From assembly GCA_031399065.1 (NCBI GenBank), contig JANNOM010000077.1:4444-68443 (forward strand): a stretch of 64,000 nucleotides of DNA, in the 5' to 3' direction. Below the pieces are notes generated by a model. That model had not been told where the DNA came from. It saw only the letters and a program-made list of their open reading frames with translations, and made no database searches. The DNA is from JADCRZ01 sp031399065. GTDB taxonomy: Bacteria > Bacteroidota > Bacteroidia > Chitinophagales > Chitinophagaceae. A program made the translations under genes and the position numbers. Positions 16,695 to 25,369 of the stretch are shown here, in pieces (the first letter of the stretch is position 1; the number at the start of each line of letters is the position of its first letter).

Positions 16695-17954
16695 ATGAAG
16701 ATACTTTGGTTTGCAAATACACCATGTTCTGCATCAGAAATCCTTTTGCCCAACCAGCAACGGGGTGGATGGCTGAAATCGCTTGAAAATGAAATAGCGA
16801 TCAGGCCGGGTATTGAGCTGAGCATCGGTTTTTATACAAACAAAACCCTAGATATCTTCCGGTATAATGATACTACCTATTACCCTATAACCCGTTTCAG
16901 TTCCGGATCTGCCTTAAAAAAAGCAATTAAAAGGATAACCGGTACCGGCAACGATGAGAAAGAAATACCGGTCTTACTTGAAGTTATTGAGAAAGTAAGG
17001 CCCGATATAATTCATATACACGGCACGGAGCAGAATTTTGGATTATTGGTTAAACAGGTAGCTATTCCTTCCGTTGTTTCCATCCAGGGAATTCTATCTC
17101 CCTATAATGAAAAATATTATTCAGGTATCCCCGAAAGCATCGTATCCAGGTACGAAAGCCGGAAGCATAAAATACTGTTTAAATCCTTCGCTACGTCGAA
17201 GAGGGATATGGCCGCACATGCGAAAAGAGAAAGGGAGATATTGGCAGCAGCAACAAATGTAATCGGGAGAACGGAATGGGACAAGCGGATAACCCGAATT
17301 TTGGCACCCCGCAGTACCTATTACAACAATAACGAAATGCTGAGGACAGCCTTTTATAATATTGCCTGGCAAAAAACAAAATTTAACAAAACGATCCGGA
17401 TAGTTACTATTTCCAGCAACGGGCTGTTTAAAGGATTTGAATCTGTCGTTAAAACTGCTGAAGTACTAAATACTTATAAAGGTATTCGCTTCGAATGGAT
17501 AATTATTGGTATCAACGAGTATGACAGCATCGTTCAAATAGTAAAAAAATGGCTGCGGGCGGATCTTTCAGCACTAAATATTGAGCTTCTGGGTACTAAA
17601 ACTCAGGAGGAGATAACTAAGTTATTACAGGAGGCCGATATATACTGCCAGGTTAGTCACATCGAGAATAGTCCTAACAGCCTGTGTGAGGCCATGCTCA
17701 TGGGAATGCCTGTTATAGCGACCCATGCAGGTGGTACCTCCACTATGATGGAGGACCGGAAAGAAGGCGTATTGATACAGGAAGGCGACGCCTATTCAAT
17801 GGCAGGTGCCATAGTTGAATTAGCCGAAAATTTTCCTCTGGCTGCTGCTTATGGAGCGCATGCAAGACAAAAAGCGTTGGTTCGACACGATAAGAAAGAG
17901 ATAGCAGACGGACTTATTCATATATACCAGTCCATTATTAAATTAAACAACTAA
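16695..17954 (+). CDS. Glycosyltransferase, GT4-like
   Basis: A 419-residue GT-B enzyme expected to add a sugar to the lipid-linked repeat. N-terminal acceptor domain (MKILWFANTPCSASE), a middle HIHGTEQNFG segment, and a donor-binding domain with IVTISSNGLFKGFESVVK, ADIYCQVSHIENSPNSLCEAMLMGMPVIATHAGGTS (about 315-350, quoted in parts), where the E-x7-E-like element is SLCEAMLMG. Start ATG at 16695, 22 bases after the flippase. Donor and acceptor are unknown. Confidence 0.9.
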   Translation: MKILWFANTPCSASEILLPNQQRGGWLKSLENEIAIRPGIELSIGFYTNKTLDIFRYNDTTYYPITRFSSGSALKKAIKRITGTGNDEKEIPVLLEVIEKVRPDIIHIHGTEQNFGLLVKQVAIPSVVSIQGILSPYNEKYYSGIPESIVSRYESRKHKILFKSFATSKRDMAAHAKREREILAAATNVIGRTEWDKRITRILAPRSTYYNNNEMLRTAFYNIAWQKTKFNKTIRIVTISSNGLFKGFESVVKTAEVLNTYKGIRFEWIIIGINEYDSIVQIVKKWLRADLSALNIELLGTKTQEEITKLLQEADIYCQVSHIENSPNSLCEAMLMGMPVIATHAGGTSTMMEDRKEGVLIQEGDAYSMAGAIVELAENFPLAAAYGAHARQKALVRHDKKEIADGLIHIYQSIIKLNN

Positions 17955-17969
17955 TTATACCGAACATAA

Positions 17970-19526
17970 ATGAACAGCCCCATAGATTTTCTTCATATAA
18001 GAAAGCTCGCAAAGTACCTGGTACTGTTTGCAGCTATTTTATTGGGAGGATTTATAGCGAAAGATTTGTTTGCCGTATTGATTGTTGCCATTCTTGCCTA
18101 CTTTATTATAACCAATAAATTTTTTCGTTCCATTGAAACCTGGCTGATCTGGTCTTTTTTATATGGCTTCTATAGCGGTCAGGGGTATTTTACCAACGAT
18201 TTCATTTCTAAATATCTTGCCAAGCCATCCTTCCTGCTGTTTGTCATCTTTTTATTTTTCTATAATACGATATCTAAAAGTTTAAAAGCGGCGGATTTTT
18301 TCACCGTTTGGTTATGCTTTTTGGGTCTTTCCCTTATCGGCTTGTTTTATCATGCGCAACCCCCTTTTGTTATCATTACTATCAGTTCGTTTTTCCTGAT
18401 CTACCTTTTGTTCAGGAGTAAACGGCTTGATTCTAAACAATGCATCTGCCTGTTAAACTTATTTGTAGCCGTCGCCATTCTTCAGACTATCATTTGTGTG
18501 ATGCAGGTTTCCCAACTGATTCCTCCACCTTCTAAAATGATGGATGATGGTAACGGTGGACAGTTTGAATGGATTGCTGGCCTGGACGATGTGGCATGTG
18601 GCACGTTCGGCCCTGTGGCGGCGCATCTGGTATCCTGGTATCAGTCGCTGATCGTTCTTTTCTGTATTCTCGTTTGGTCGGTATGCAGGAAAACAAAATA
18701 CCTGGTTTTAGTAATTATCATACTGGCCCAGTTTGCCACGGTAGATTCTAAAACCATAATGGGTGTAATGGTCCTGATGATGTTATATCTTTTATATTAT
18801 ATCAATAAGCACCGGATAAAATTCCGGCTTAATATCAGGAAAGTATTGGGTATTGCATTTACAGCCGTTATCATGGGAGTGGTGCTTTTACAGGCTTGGG
18901 ATTTTTACTATAAATACCAGAATGCTTCCGGTGGTGCTGAATCGAGGCCCGACCTAAATACCGTGTACAAAAAAGAAGTAGTCCGGTCTGGAAACCTGAT
19001 GCTGGATAATTTTTCGGATTGGGGTAAATTCCAGGGATTCCGCTATGTGCTGGAGGATTTTTTATACGAAGATCCTTTGGAAGTTATCTGGGGTTACGGA
19101 TTGCAGGGGTATACGTACAATGGGAAAAGAAGCTTTATTGAAAATAAAGACACCCCGTTTATGCAGTTAAATAATTTTACCCGGAGCCGGTCCGGGTTGA
19201 TACAATACTTTGCTCAAACAGGACTAGTAGGTATGATATTGTTATTTCTGTCCCTTATCCTATGGAGCAGATATAATATAAAAAGAAAAAATATTAACGA
19301 AATAGATCTGATCATCAACAGCCTCATAAAGATATTTCTGCCGTTTACCCTGTTATGTGCCTTCATTTACAGCGTGTCGCTTACAGGCATTACGGTAATC
19401 GGCTTCGCCGCCATGATTGGGTTGTTGAAAAAGTATTCCGAAATAGTCAACAGGAAAAGAGCATTGCTGGCTTATAAAGCTGAATATGGGCAAAATCTAA
19501 ATAATTTAAAAGAAATACCGTTATAA
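17970..19526 (+). CDS. O-antigen polymerase-like membrane protein (Wzy)
   Basis: A 518-residue polytopic protein with about 11 hydrophobic segments and a large polar loop near residues 310-385 (DFYYKYQNASGGAESRPD ... LEDPLEVIWGYGLQGYTYNGKRS), the layout of Wzy polymerases. Sequence identity within this family is low, so the call rests on topology and on its place beside wzx, wza and wzc homologues. It would join repeat units at the outer face of the inner membrane. Confidence 0.82.
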   Translation: MNSPIDFLHIRKLAKYLVLFAAILLGGFIAKDLFAVLIVAILAYFIITNKFFRSIETWLIWSFLYGFYSGQGYFTNDFISKYLAKPSFLLFVIFLFFYNTISKSLKAADFFTVWLCFLGLSLIGLFYHAQPPFVIITISSFFLIYLLFRSKRLDSKQCICLLNLFVAVAILQTIICVMQVSQLIPPPSKMMDDGNGGQFEWIAGLDDVACGTFGPVAAHLVSWYQSLIVLFCILVWSVCRKTKYLVLVIIILAQFATVDSKTIMGVMVLMMLYLLYYINKHRIKFRLNIRKVLGIAFTAVIMGVVLLQAWDFYYKYQNASGGAESRPDLNTVYKKEVVRSGNLMLDNFSDWGKFQGFRYVLEDFLYEDPLEVIWGYGLQGYTYNGKRSFIENKDTPFMQLNNFTRSRSGLIQYFAQTGLVGMILLFLSLILWSRYNIKRKNINEIDLIINSLIKIFLPFTLLCAFIYSVSLTGITVIGFAAMIGLLKKYSEIVNRKRALLAYKAEYGQNLNNLKEIPL

Positions 19527-19545
19527 AAAGGTTATAAAAGAGGAA

Positions 19546-20169
19546 ATGGCCCGCACTATACGCATCATATATAAAATATTCAGGCAATCCTATTATGCAA
19601 TAGCCGTAAAGCTGTCCAAAGTATTGACCAGCCTGAAGTTTATAGCAAATGGAGTAGAATATAAACCCGATTTCTTATCGAGGGGAGTTCCTTTCATGAA
19701 CGTGAATCTTAAGGGTAAATTGACTATAGGCAGCTCATTTAAAATGAACAATGGGGATTACAATACGATCGGCAGACAGCAACCCTGTTACTTTATAGTA
19801 AAAGAAGGAGCTGAATTAAATATTGGAAACAATGTCGGGATAAGCTGCACGGCCATTTTTTGTACAACGAAAATAACAATCGGCAACAATGTAAGAATCG
19901 GAGGAAATTGTGTTATTTACGATACGGATTTTCACGATCTGGATACGGAAAACAGGATAAGTAAAAAAGAAGATAAATCCTTTATAATATCCAGACCAGT
20001 CACAATCGAGGAGAATGTATTCATTGGCGCCCATTCCACTATATTGAAAGGAGTGGTTATAGGAAAAGACTCGATCATCGGTGCCGCATCGGTGGTAACC
20101 AAGAGCATTCCGCCCAATGAAATATGGGCAGGGAACCCTGCCCGGTTTATTAGAAATAAACATGCATAA
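19546..20169 (+). CDS. Hexapeptide-repeat acyltransferase (first of three)
   Basis: A 207-residue left-handed beta-helix enzyme: repeated [LIV]G.. turns (LTIGSSFKMNNGDYNTIGR, LNIGNNVGISCTAIFC, ITIGNNVRIGGNCVIYDTDFHDLD) and the usual C-terminal NVFIGAHSTILKGVVIGKDSIIGAASVVTKSIPPNEIWAGNPARFIR (read in parts). The catalytic His is likely in the DTDFHDLD loop. Such enzymes O-acetylate, or otherwise acylate, sugars with acyl-CoA. About 39% or more of its C-terminal half is visibly shared with the acyltransferase at 23101, by eye. Confidence 0.9.
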   Translation: MARTIRIIYKIFRQSYYAIAVKLSKVLTSLKFIANGVEYKPDFLSRGVPFMNVNLKGKLTIGSSFKMNNGDYNTIGRQQPCYFIVKEGAELNIGNNVGISCTAIFCTTKITIGNNVRIGGNCVIYDTDFHDLDTENRISKKEDKSFIISRPVTIEENVFIGAHSTILKGVVIGKDSIIGAASVVTKSIPPNEIWAGNPARFIRNKHA

Positions 20170-20193
20170 AATGATTCATTTAAACTAATCAAA

Positions 20194-21384
20194 ATGAATG
20201 TAATCATTTACGAACCGGAAATATCAGGCCACCATAAGGAGTACCTGCAACACATATTCAACCATTTTGATATGGTGAGTGGAAATGGCACCCGCATCCA
20301 CTTTATCGTTCATCCCAAATTTGATGCGGAAAAAGAAGTTCCCGGCCATTTACGAATTAATAAAAGCTTATTTATTCATAACCTTTCGGAAGAAGAAACA
20401 TACTGGAAGAATCAGTCCAATAACCATATAGTAAGATCTGAAAGAGAGTGGTCCATACTTGAAAAGTTTTGCAAAAAACTAAATGTCACGAAAGTATTTA
20501 TCAACTCCATCAATATTTTCCAATATGCGCTGGGTACCGGCAAGGCGATATCATCCGGAATTGAAATATCGGGAATCCTTTTTATGCCTTATTACAGGAT
20601 CGATACAACGGGAACATTATACCAGAAATTGAATGGATCTCTTGAAAGAATCAAGAAATACGTTAAGTTGAAATGGATGCTACGAAATCCAAATATCAAA
20701 AATGTATTTATTCTTAATGATGAAAAAGCAACCCAGGCCCTAAATAAAGCATTTCGTTCAGGGAATAAGTTTAAGGTTTTACCTGACCCGGTATTTATCT
20801 ATGAGGATAAACAGCATACATTTGAGTTAAGAAAAAAGTATGGCATACCACCGGAAAATAAAATAGCCCTTCTTTTCGGTGCGCTCCGCGCCGGCAAAGG
20901 TGTTGGAGAAACACTCCGGTTTTTCGAAACCGATGATAATTTACCTGTTACGCTCCTCGTAATTGGAAAAGCATACAAAAATATCGAGAACAGCATGCTA
21001 TCGAGAATACAAGCTATGCAATTAAAAGGGAAATCAGTTGTCGTGGATAACAGGTATGTAGAGAGTCATGAGATATACTCCATCTTTAAAGGCAGCGATA
21101 TGGTGATGTTACTGTATACACAACCGGAAGGATCAAGCGGAGTACTTGGCCATGCCGCTTATCACAATAAATTTATCATTTCCACCGGGAAGGGATTACT
21201 GGGAGATATGGTAAATAAATACGGGCTGGGACAAACTGTGGATATCAATAATACAAAAGAAGTTATGGGTGCAGTAAAAAAAGCAATGAAAGAAGAAAAG
21301 CGTATAAACAGATCCATCGATTATTGCTCGGTCAATAGCCCTGAAAAATTTGCCAGGACTGTCACCGGGGTGATTACAAATTGA
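20194..21384 (+). CDS. Glycosyltransferase, GT-B fold
   Basis: A 396-residue enzyme. The N terminus MNVIIYEPEISGHHKEYLQHI has a GHHKEYL motif seen in some family 4 relatives; the donor-binding half has YGIPPENKIALLFGALRAGKG, VVVDNRYVESHEIYSIFKGSDMVMLLY and EGSSGVLGHAAYHNKFIISTGKGLLGD (read in parts). It lies in the operon between an acyltransferase and another glycosyltransferase, 4 bases before the latter. Sugar specificity is unknown. Confidence 0.87.
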   Translation: MNVIIYEPEISGHHKEYLQHIFNHFDMVSGNGTRIHFIVHPKFDAEKEVPGHLRINKSLFIHNLSEEETYWKNQSNNHIVRSEREWSILEKFCKKLNVTKVFINSINIFQYALGTGKAISSGIEISGILFMPYYRIDTTGTLYQKLNGSLERIKKYVKLKWMLRNPNIKNVFILNDEKATQALNKAFRSGNKFKVLPDPVFIYEDKQHTFELRKKYGIPPENKIALLFGALRAGKGVGETLRFFETDDNLPVTLLVIGKAYKNIENSMLSRIQAMQLKGKSVVVDNRYVESHEIYSIFKGSDMVMLLYTQPEGSSGVLGHAAYHNKFIISTGKGLLGDMVNKYGLGQTVDINNTKEVMGAVKKAMKEEKRINRSIDYCSVNSPEKFARTVTGVITN

Positions 21385-21388
21385 AAGC

Positions 21389-22525
21389 ATGAAAGTAAAA
21401 GTGGCGATAATATATAAGATCTTCAATAATTACAGGAAACCTGTTTTCGATCTTTTATCGTCAAAAACAGACCTTATTGTATTACATTCCGCAGACAATT
21501 CGGGCATCAAAAATGAAACTGCCGCCTACAGCATAAAAGTTCCCAATTTTTTTTACGGAAAAAAAAATACGCAGGTTTGGCTTTTCGTCGAAAAATATTT
21601 GTGGAAACTCAGGCCCGATGTAGTGATCCATGAATTTAATCCTAGTATACTTTCACTTCATACCAGTTATTTGTATTGCAGGCTATTGCGGAAAAAATTT
21701 ATTGTATGGGGACATGGATATAATAAACATTCGAAATTTAATATAAACTCATTTAAAATAAAGTTCCGGTTTTTCTACCTTAGAAAAGCGGATGCGGTAC
21801 TTTTATACAGCCAGGCAGATAAAGTTTTCTTTTCGGAATACCTGCCCGTTGAAAAGCTATTTGTAGCGCAGAATACACTGGATACAAACCTGCTAAAGCA
21901 ATACCGGTCGGAGTTTGAGTCAAAAGGCAAAACACGTTTAAAAGAAGTACTGAACTATAAACACACGTATAACATCATTTATATTGGAAGAATAATCCAG
22001 GGCAAACGACCGGACATACTGACGGATTTATGTTCCTTGCTGGTTAACGTCTATAAACTAGATATCGGTTTCCAGATAATAGGATCCGGACCTTTTTTAA
22101 ATGAAGTGATTGCCCAGGCAAAAGAGAAGAACGTACAGGACAGGTTCTTTTTTCATGGAGAGATTCATGATGACTATATTTCCGGTAAACATTTATTTGC
22201 GTCGGATATTTTTGTAATGCCAGGCTACCTGGGACTTTCCATCAATCACGCCATGTGCTTTGATTGCCCGGTTGTATCGTTCAAAGAAGGCGGAAAAGGG
22301 CCCTTTCACAGTCCTGAGGTGGAATATGTAATACCGCATAAAACGGGATACCTGGCTGATAGCTGGAATCTGGAGGATATGGCAAATTGGATCAACACAT
22401 ATCTTACATCCGGGGATATGAAAAAAGAAATGCATAAAGAAATAAGGAAGTCGGTCGATACGGTTTTCCCGATAGAAAAAATGGTGGATGGAATTTACGA
22501 TGCAGTAACGTATACAATGAAGTAA
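21389..22525 (+). CDS. Glycosyltransferase, GT4-like
   Basis: A 378-residue enzyme with a GT-B layout: KVAIIYKIFNNYRKPVFDLL at the start, WGHGYNKHS near residue 110, then the donor domain IIYIGRIIQGKRPDILTDLC, IIGSGPFLNEVIAQAKE, LFASDIFVMPGYLGLSINHAMCFDCPVVSFKEGG (read in parts). The GLSINHAM segment takes the place of the usual E-x7-E. Four bases after the preceding glycosyltransferase and six before the next acyltransferase, so translation is probably coupled. Confidence 0.88.
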   Translation: MKVKVAIIYKIFNNYRKPVFDLLSSKTDLIVLHSADNSGIKNETAAYSIKVPNFFYGKKNTQVWLFVEKYLWKLRPDVVIHEFNPSILSLHTSYLYCRLLRKKFIVWGHGYNKHSKFNINSFKIKFRFFYLRKADAVLLYSQADKVFFSEYLPVEKLFVAQNTLDTNLLKQYRSEFESKGKTRLKEVLNYKHTYNIIYIGRIIQGKRPDILTDLCSLLVNVYKLDIGFQIIGSGPFLNEVIAQAKEKNVQDRFFFHGEIHDDYISGKHLFASDIFVMPGYLGLSINHAMCFDCPVVSFKEGGKGPFHSPEVEYVIPHKTGYLADSWNLEDMANWINTYLTSGDMKKEMHKEIRKSVDTVFPIEKMVDGIYDAVTYTMK

Positions 22526-22531
22526 CCGGTT

Positions 22532-23104
22532 ATGGCATATAAACATAGAAGTAATATAATAGTAAGATGCAGGGATTGGTACCTCACTACCGTTAAATGG
22601 AGAAAGTACCAGTTCGGCGCGCATTTTCATGCCGGTCGCAATGTAAGTTTATGGGCAAGGAAGCAGATAAAAATTGGCGACTATTGTTACCTTGGGGCAA
22701 ACACCAGGATACAGTGCGATACGATTATGGGGCATTATGTATTTACTGCAAATAACGTGGCTTTTGTAGGTAAGTACGATCATCATTACCAGGAACCCGG
22801 TAAACCTATGTTGCTATCATCCCGGATTAAAGACGATGATTACAACTGGAAGGGAACCGACTCTGCTATCATCATTGAGGATGATGTGTGGATAGGGTAT
22901 GGAGCTATTTTGATGAGCGGTATTCGCATAGGAACCGGTAGCATTATAGCTTCCGGAGCTTTGGTTACGAAAGACGTGGAGTCCTTTTCCATTTATGGTG
23001 GTACACCTGCCGTAAAGATCGGCGATCGGTTTTGCAGCATGGAAGACCTGGAAAAACATAAACAAGTGTACAGGGAAAATTATAAAACAAGTGAACCTCT
23101 ATGA
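22532..23104 (+). CDS. Hexapeptide-repeat acyltransferase (second of three)
   Basis: A 190-residue left-handed beta-helix protein of the WcaF/colanic acid acetyltransferase kind: NVSLWARKQIKIGDYCYLGANTRIQCD, then DDVWIGYGAILMSGIRIGTGSIIASGALVTKDVESFSIYGGTPAVKIG (read in parts), with a KYDHHYQEPG loop that may carry the active-site His. Its end overlaps the next gene by four bases (ATGA), a sign of translational coupling. Confidence 0.88.
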   Translation: MAYKHRSNIIVRCRDWYLTTVKWRKYQFGAHFHAGRNVSLWARKQIKIGDYCYLGANTRIQCDTIMGHYVFTANNVAFVGKYDHHYQEPGKPMLLSSRIKDDDYNWKGTDSAIIIEDDVWIGYGAILMSGIRIGTGSIIASGALVTKDVESFSIYGGTPAVKIGDRFCSMEDLEKHKQVYRENYKTSEPL

Positions 23105-23673
23105 AATCTGCCTACCGGTTTTTATACCTGATTCCTAATTTTATTATCCTTAAATGGAACAAAGTATCCTTTGCCTCTTTCTCCTTTTACGGAATGGTAT
23201 GGATCAGAAACAGTGGCCATATTTCTTTCGGTGAACGGATAAAAATAAACTCGCATCCCACGGCTAATGTTATAGGTGGGGATATCCGCACCTGTTTTGT
23301 GGTGAGAAAAGGGGCAGCTATCATTGTGGGCTCCAACGTATCCATATCGAATTCCACGTTTTGCTCCGCAGATAAAATTATTATTGAGGATTATGTGATG
23401 ATAGGAGGGAGTTGTAAAATATGGGATTCCGACTTCCATCCCATGGATCCTGAAACCAGGAAGCGGACTCCTAATCAAAATTTTATCAGTAAACCAATAC
23501 ATATTAAGCAGTCCGCCTTTATTGGCGGATCAAGTATTATCCTGAAAGGAGTAACAATCGGAAAAAATGCTGTTGTCGGAGCGGGAAGCGTCGTGAGTAA
23601 AGATATCCCGGATAATGAGATATGGGCCGGTAACCCCGCCAGGTTTATTAAAAAAATAGATGTACATGGATAA
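23101..23673 (+). CDS. Hexapeptide-repeat acyltransferase (third of three)
   Basis: A 190-residue left-handed beta-helix protein, close in plan to the acyltransferase at 19546: IWDSDFHPMDPETRKR mirrors IYDTDFHDLDTENRIS there, and both end NPARFI. Repeats include IIVGSNVSISNSTFCSADKIIIEDYVMIGGSCK (read in parts). It overlaps the gene before by four bases and the WecG-like gene after by fourteen. Two similar paralogues in one operon suggest two acylated positions on the polymer. Confidence 0.88.
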   Translation: MKSAYRFLYLIPNFIILKWNKVSFASFSFYGMVWIRNSGHISFGERIKINSHPTANVIGGDIRTCFVVRKGAAIIVGSNVSISNSTFCSADKIIIEDYVMIGGSCKIWDSDFHPMDPETRKRTPNQNFISKPIHIKQSAFIGGSSIILKGVTIGKNAVVGAGSVVSKDIPDNEIWAGNPARFIKKIDVHG

Positions 23674-24424
23674 GCGTTTCGATTTTATGGGGGTTCATTT
23701 ATCCGTAATAAATACTTCTAAAGTATTTAATCTGATTGCGCATCGAAAAATAAGCATACCGGGTTATGTATGTTTTCCGGATACTTCCGTAGTGAAGGAA
23801 GCCAATGAAGATCCCTTTCTTGCGTCCATTTTAAACAAGGCACAGCTTACTATTCCGGATGGTAAACCCTCTCAACTGGCGGCTTTTTTAAAGGGTTACG
23901 ATGAAGTAGAAACGGTATCTGGATTTCACCTTTGCAATGCCCTTTTAAACACTGGTCTCAGTCATTATTTCTATGGCGGAAACGACACGATTATCCGGAA
24001 TATGCAACTTAATATCGAATCGGAGTTTCCGCAGGCCAATGTACTGGGTTATAAAGCTCCCCCGTTTTTAAACAAGAAAGACGTAGAAAATAATGCATCG
24101 ATACAAAAAGATATGGATCATATCCGCACGCTTAATCCGGACCTTGTCTGGATAGGAATCAGTAGCCCCAAACAGGATTACCTGATGCATTTTTTCTATC
24201 AGCAGCTTCCCGGTTCCCTGATGTTGGGGGTAGGGGGTGTTTTCCTTTATTTTTCAGATAAATCTCTTAAAAGCCCGGAACTCGTAAAAAAAATAGGGTT
24301 AAGGTGGGCATACCGGCTTCTTAAAGAACCGGCCAGGCTTTGGCCCAAATATTACGGCACTTTAAAGTTCCTTTTCTTTAATTCAGGGTATTTCATTAGA
24401 GCTTTAATAGATAGAAAACAATAG
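23660..24424 (+). CDS. WecG/TagA/CpsF-family glycosyltransferase (GT26)
   Basis: A 254-residue enzyme of the family that adds the second sugar to an undecaprenyl-linked monosaccharide. Visible: TIPDGKPSQLAAFLKG near residue 70 in place of the family ADG block, HYFYGGNDTIIRNM, PDLVWIGISSPKQDYLM near residue 165 and MLGVGGVFLYFSDK near residue 190. The start may be the ATG at 23660 or the one at 23666 (MDKRFD). Last gene of the operon that begins at 12099. Confidence 0.9.
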   Translation: MYMDKRFDFMGVHLSVINTSKVFNLIAHRKISIPGYVCFPDTSVVKEANEDPFLASILNKAQLTIPDGKPSQLAAFLKGYDEVETVSGFHLCNALLNTGLSHYFYGGNDTIIRNMQLNIESEFPQANVLGYKAPPFLNKKDVENNASIQKDMDHIRTLNPDLVWIGISSPKQDYLMHFFYQQLPGSLMLGVGGVFLYFSDKSLKSPELVKKIGLRWAYRLLKEPARLWPKYYGTLKFLFFNSGYFIRALIDRKQ

Positions 24425-24483
24425 TCCGGAATTAAAACACCGCTGCTCACACTTTTTTGGAAATTATATATCAAATAAGGCAT

Positions 24484-24511
24484 TTAATCCGTTTTAGTAC
24501 AAATGGATTAA
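24484..24511 (+). other. Hairpin between the exopolysaccharide operon and the next gene
   Basis: Eleven-base-pair stem, 24484-24494 with 24501-24511 (one G-T pair), six-base loop. It lies 60 bases after the last operon gene and 17 bases before the next start codon. No T-run follows, so it is either a weak terminator or a 5' leader structure. Confidence 0.45.
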
Positions 24512-24528
24512 TCACCCAATGCCTATTT

Positions 24529-25098
24529 ATGAAGCTGACCCAATATCTTAAGTCCCACCTGCTGCCTGCAGTAGCTTTTACCTGTGCATTTTCCAGTCAG
24601 GCCTGCGCACAAACGGATAAAGGAATTACCCTTAGTTTTGGAGTTATGGGCGCACATCCTTTGAGTGCCGAATTTTCCACTACTCACAGTATAGGCTCGG
24701 GGCCCATAAGCAGCCTCATTATTCCGGTAAGTTTTAAAGGTGACCTGACAGCCACGCTGAAAGCGACCTCTTTCCTGGGTAAACGCATTCCGGGAAAGGA
24801 TTCTTATTACAAACATAAAAATGTGATGTACCTGCTGGTTGGTTACAGGTATAATTTTAACCCTGACCTGGAGAGTGCCTTTTACCTGGAACCCAGGGTA
24901 GGGTATGCTTTGATAGGCACCATCAATAAAGCGATTTGTTACGAACCTACTTTTGGATATTATCTGAACGACAAGTTCGATATAGGTATCTGGATGCAGA
25001 ACACCGTTACTACGGAAAAATATGAAAAAATAGGAGCCATTGGAGTTACCGTTAACCTCTCCTTTCATAATCTGCTGAAGTTTCTTAACTACTATTAA
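24529..25098 (+). CDS. Small exported outer-membrane-barrel-like protein
   Basis: A 189-residue product when started at the ATG at 24529 (MKLTQYL), which gives a normal signal peptide ending SSQACAQ; the longer frame from 24457 adds 24 unlike residues. The mature part alternates polar and hydrophobic residues and has YLLVGYRYNFNPDLESAFYLEPRVGYALIG and IGVTVNLSFHNLLKFLNYY (read in parts), like a small 8-strand barrel. No named family is recognised. It may be transcribed with the exopolysaccharide operon. The minus-strand frame opposite it (24523-25068) is a shadow. Confidence 0.65.
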   Translation: MKLTQYLKSHLLPAVAFTCAFSSQACAQTDKGITLSFGVMGAHPLSAEFSTTHSIGSGPISSLIIPVSFKGDLTATLKATSFLGKRIPGKDSYYKHKNVMYLLVGYRYNFNPDLESAFYLEPRVGYALIGTINKAICYEPTFGYYLNDKFDIGIWMQNTVTTEKYEKIGAIGVTVNLSFHNLLKFLNYY

Positions 25099-25105
25099 TC
25101 GTTAT

Positions 25106-25140
25106 CGGGAAATTAACGCTGATCTTATTCCCGTTTTATT
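25106..25140 (+). terminator. Probable terminator of the small barrel gene
   Basis: CGGGAA (25106-25111) pairs with TTCCCG (25128-25133), a 6-bp stem with a 16-base loop, followed by TTTTATT. It begins 8 bases after the stop. The loop is long for an intrinsic terminator. Confidence 0.4.
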
Positions 25141-25317
25141 CTCTTCTATAGTCGCATAGGTGCTTTGCCGATGTACTTACGTAGTTGATATAGAACCCCG
25201 GGCTGATACAGTACGGGACTTGCGTGTTACAAATAAATCTATGCATTTCATCTCATTTCTACTGACATACTTTCAATTATTTATCCTTTAATAACTCCTA
25301 ACTGCTATCAATAAAAA

Positions 25318-25344
25318 AGTCAAAGCCTTTTTAAGACTTTGACT
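25318..25344 (-). terminator. Terminator of the polyprenyl glycosylphosphotransferase gene
   Basis: Eight-base-pair stem, 25318-25325 with 25337-25344 (AGTCAAAG / CTTTGACT), 11-base loop; on the minus strand it is followed at once by TTTTTATTG. It lies 26 bases beyond the stop at 25370. Between this and 25140 (about 180 bases) I see no gene. Confidence 0.6.
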
Positions 25345-25369
25345 ACGTCAGGGATTTTAGGGTTAAATA

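Noticed and set aside
24523..25068. 181-residue minus-strand frame
   Set aside because: The plus-strand frame has a proper signal peptide and barrel-like pattern; the minus frame has neither.
25141..25317. GC-rich words near 25190-25225 considered as the end of an insertion sequence
   Set aside because: No terminal inverted repeat, target duplication or transposase piece could be paired with them.
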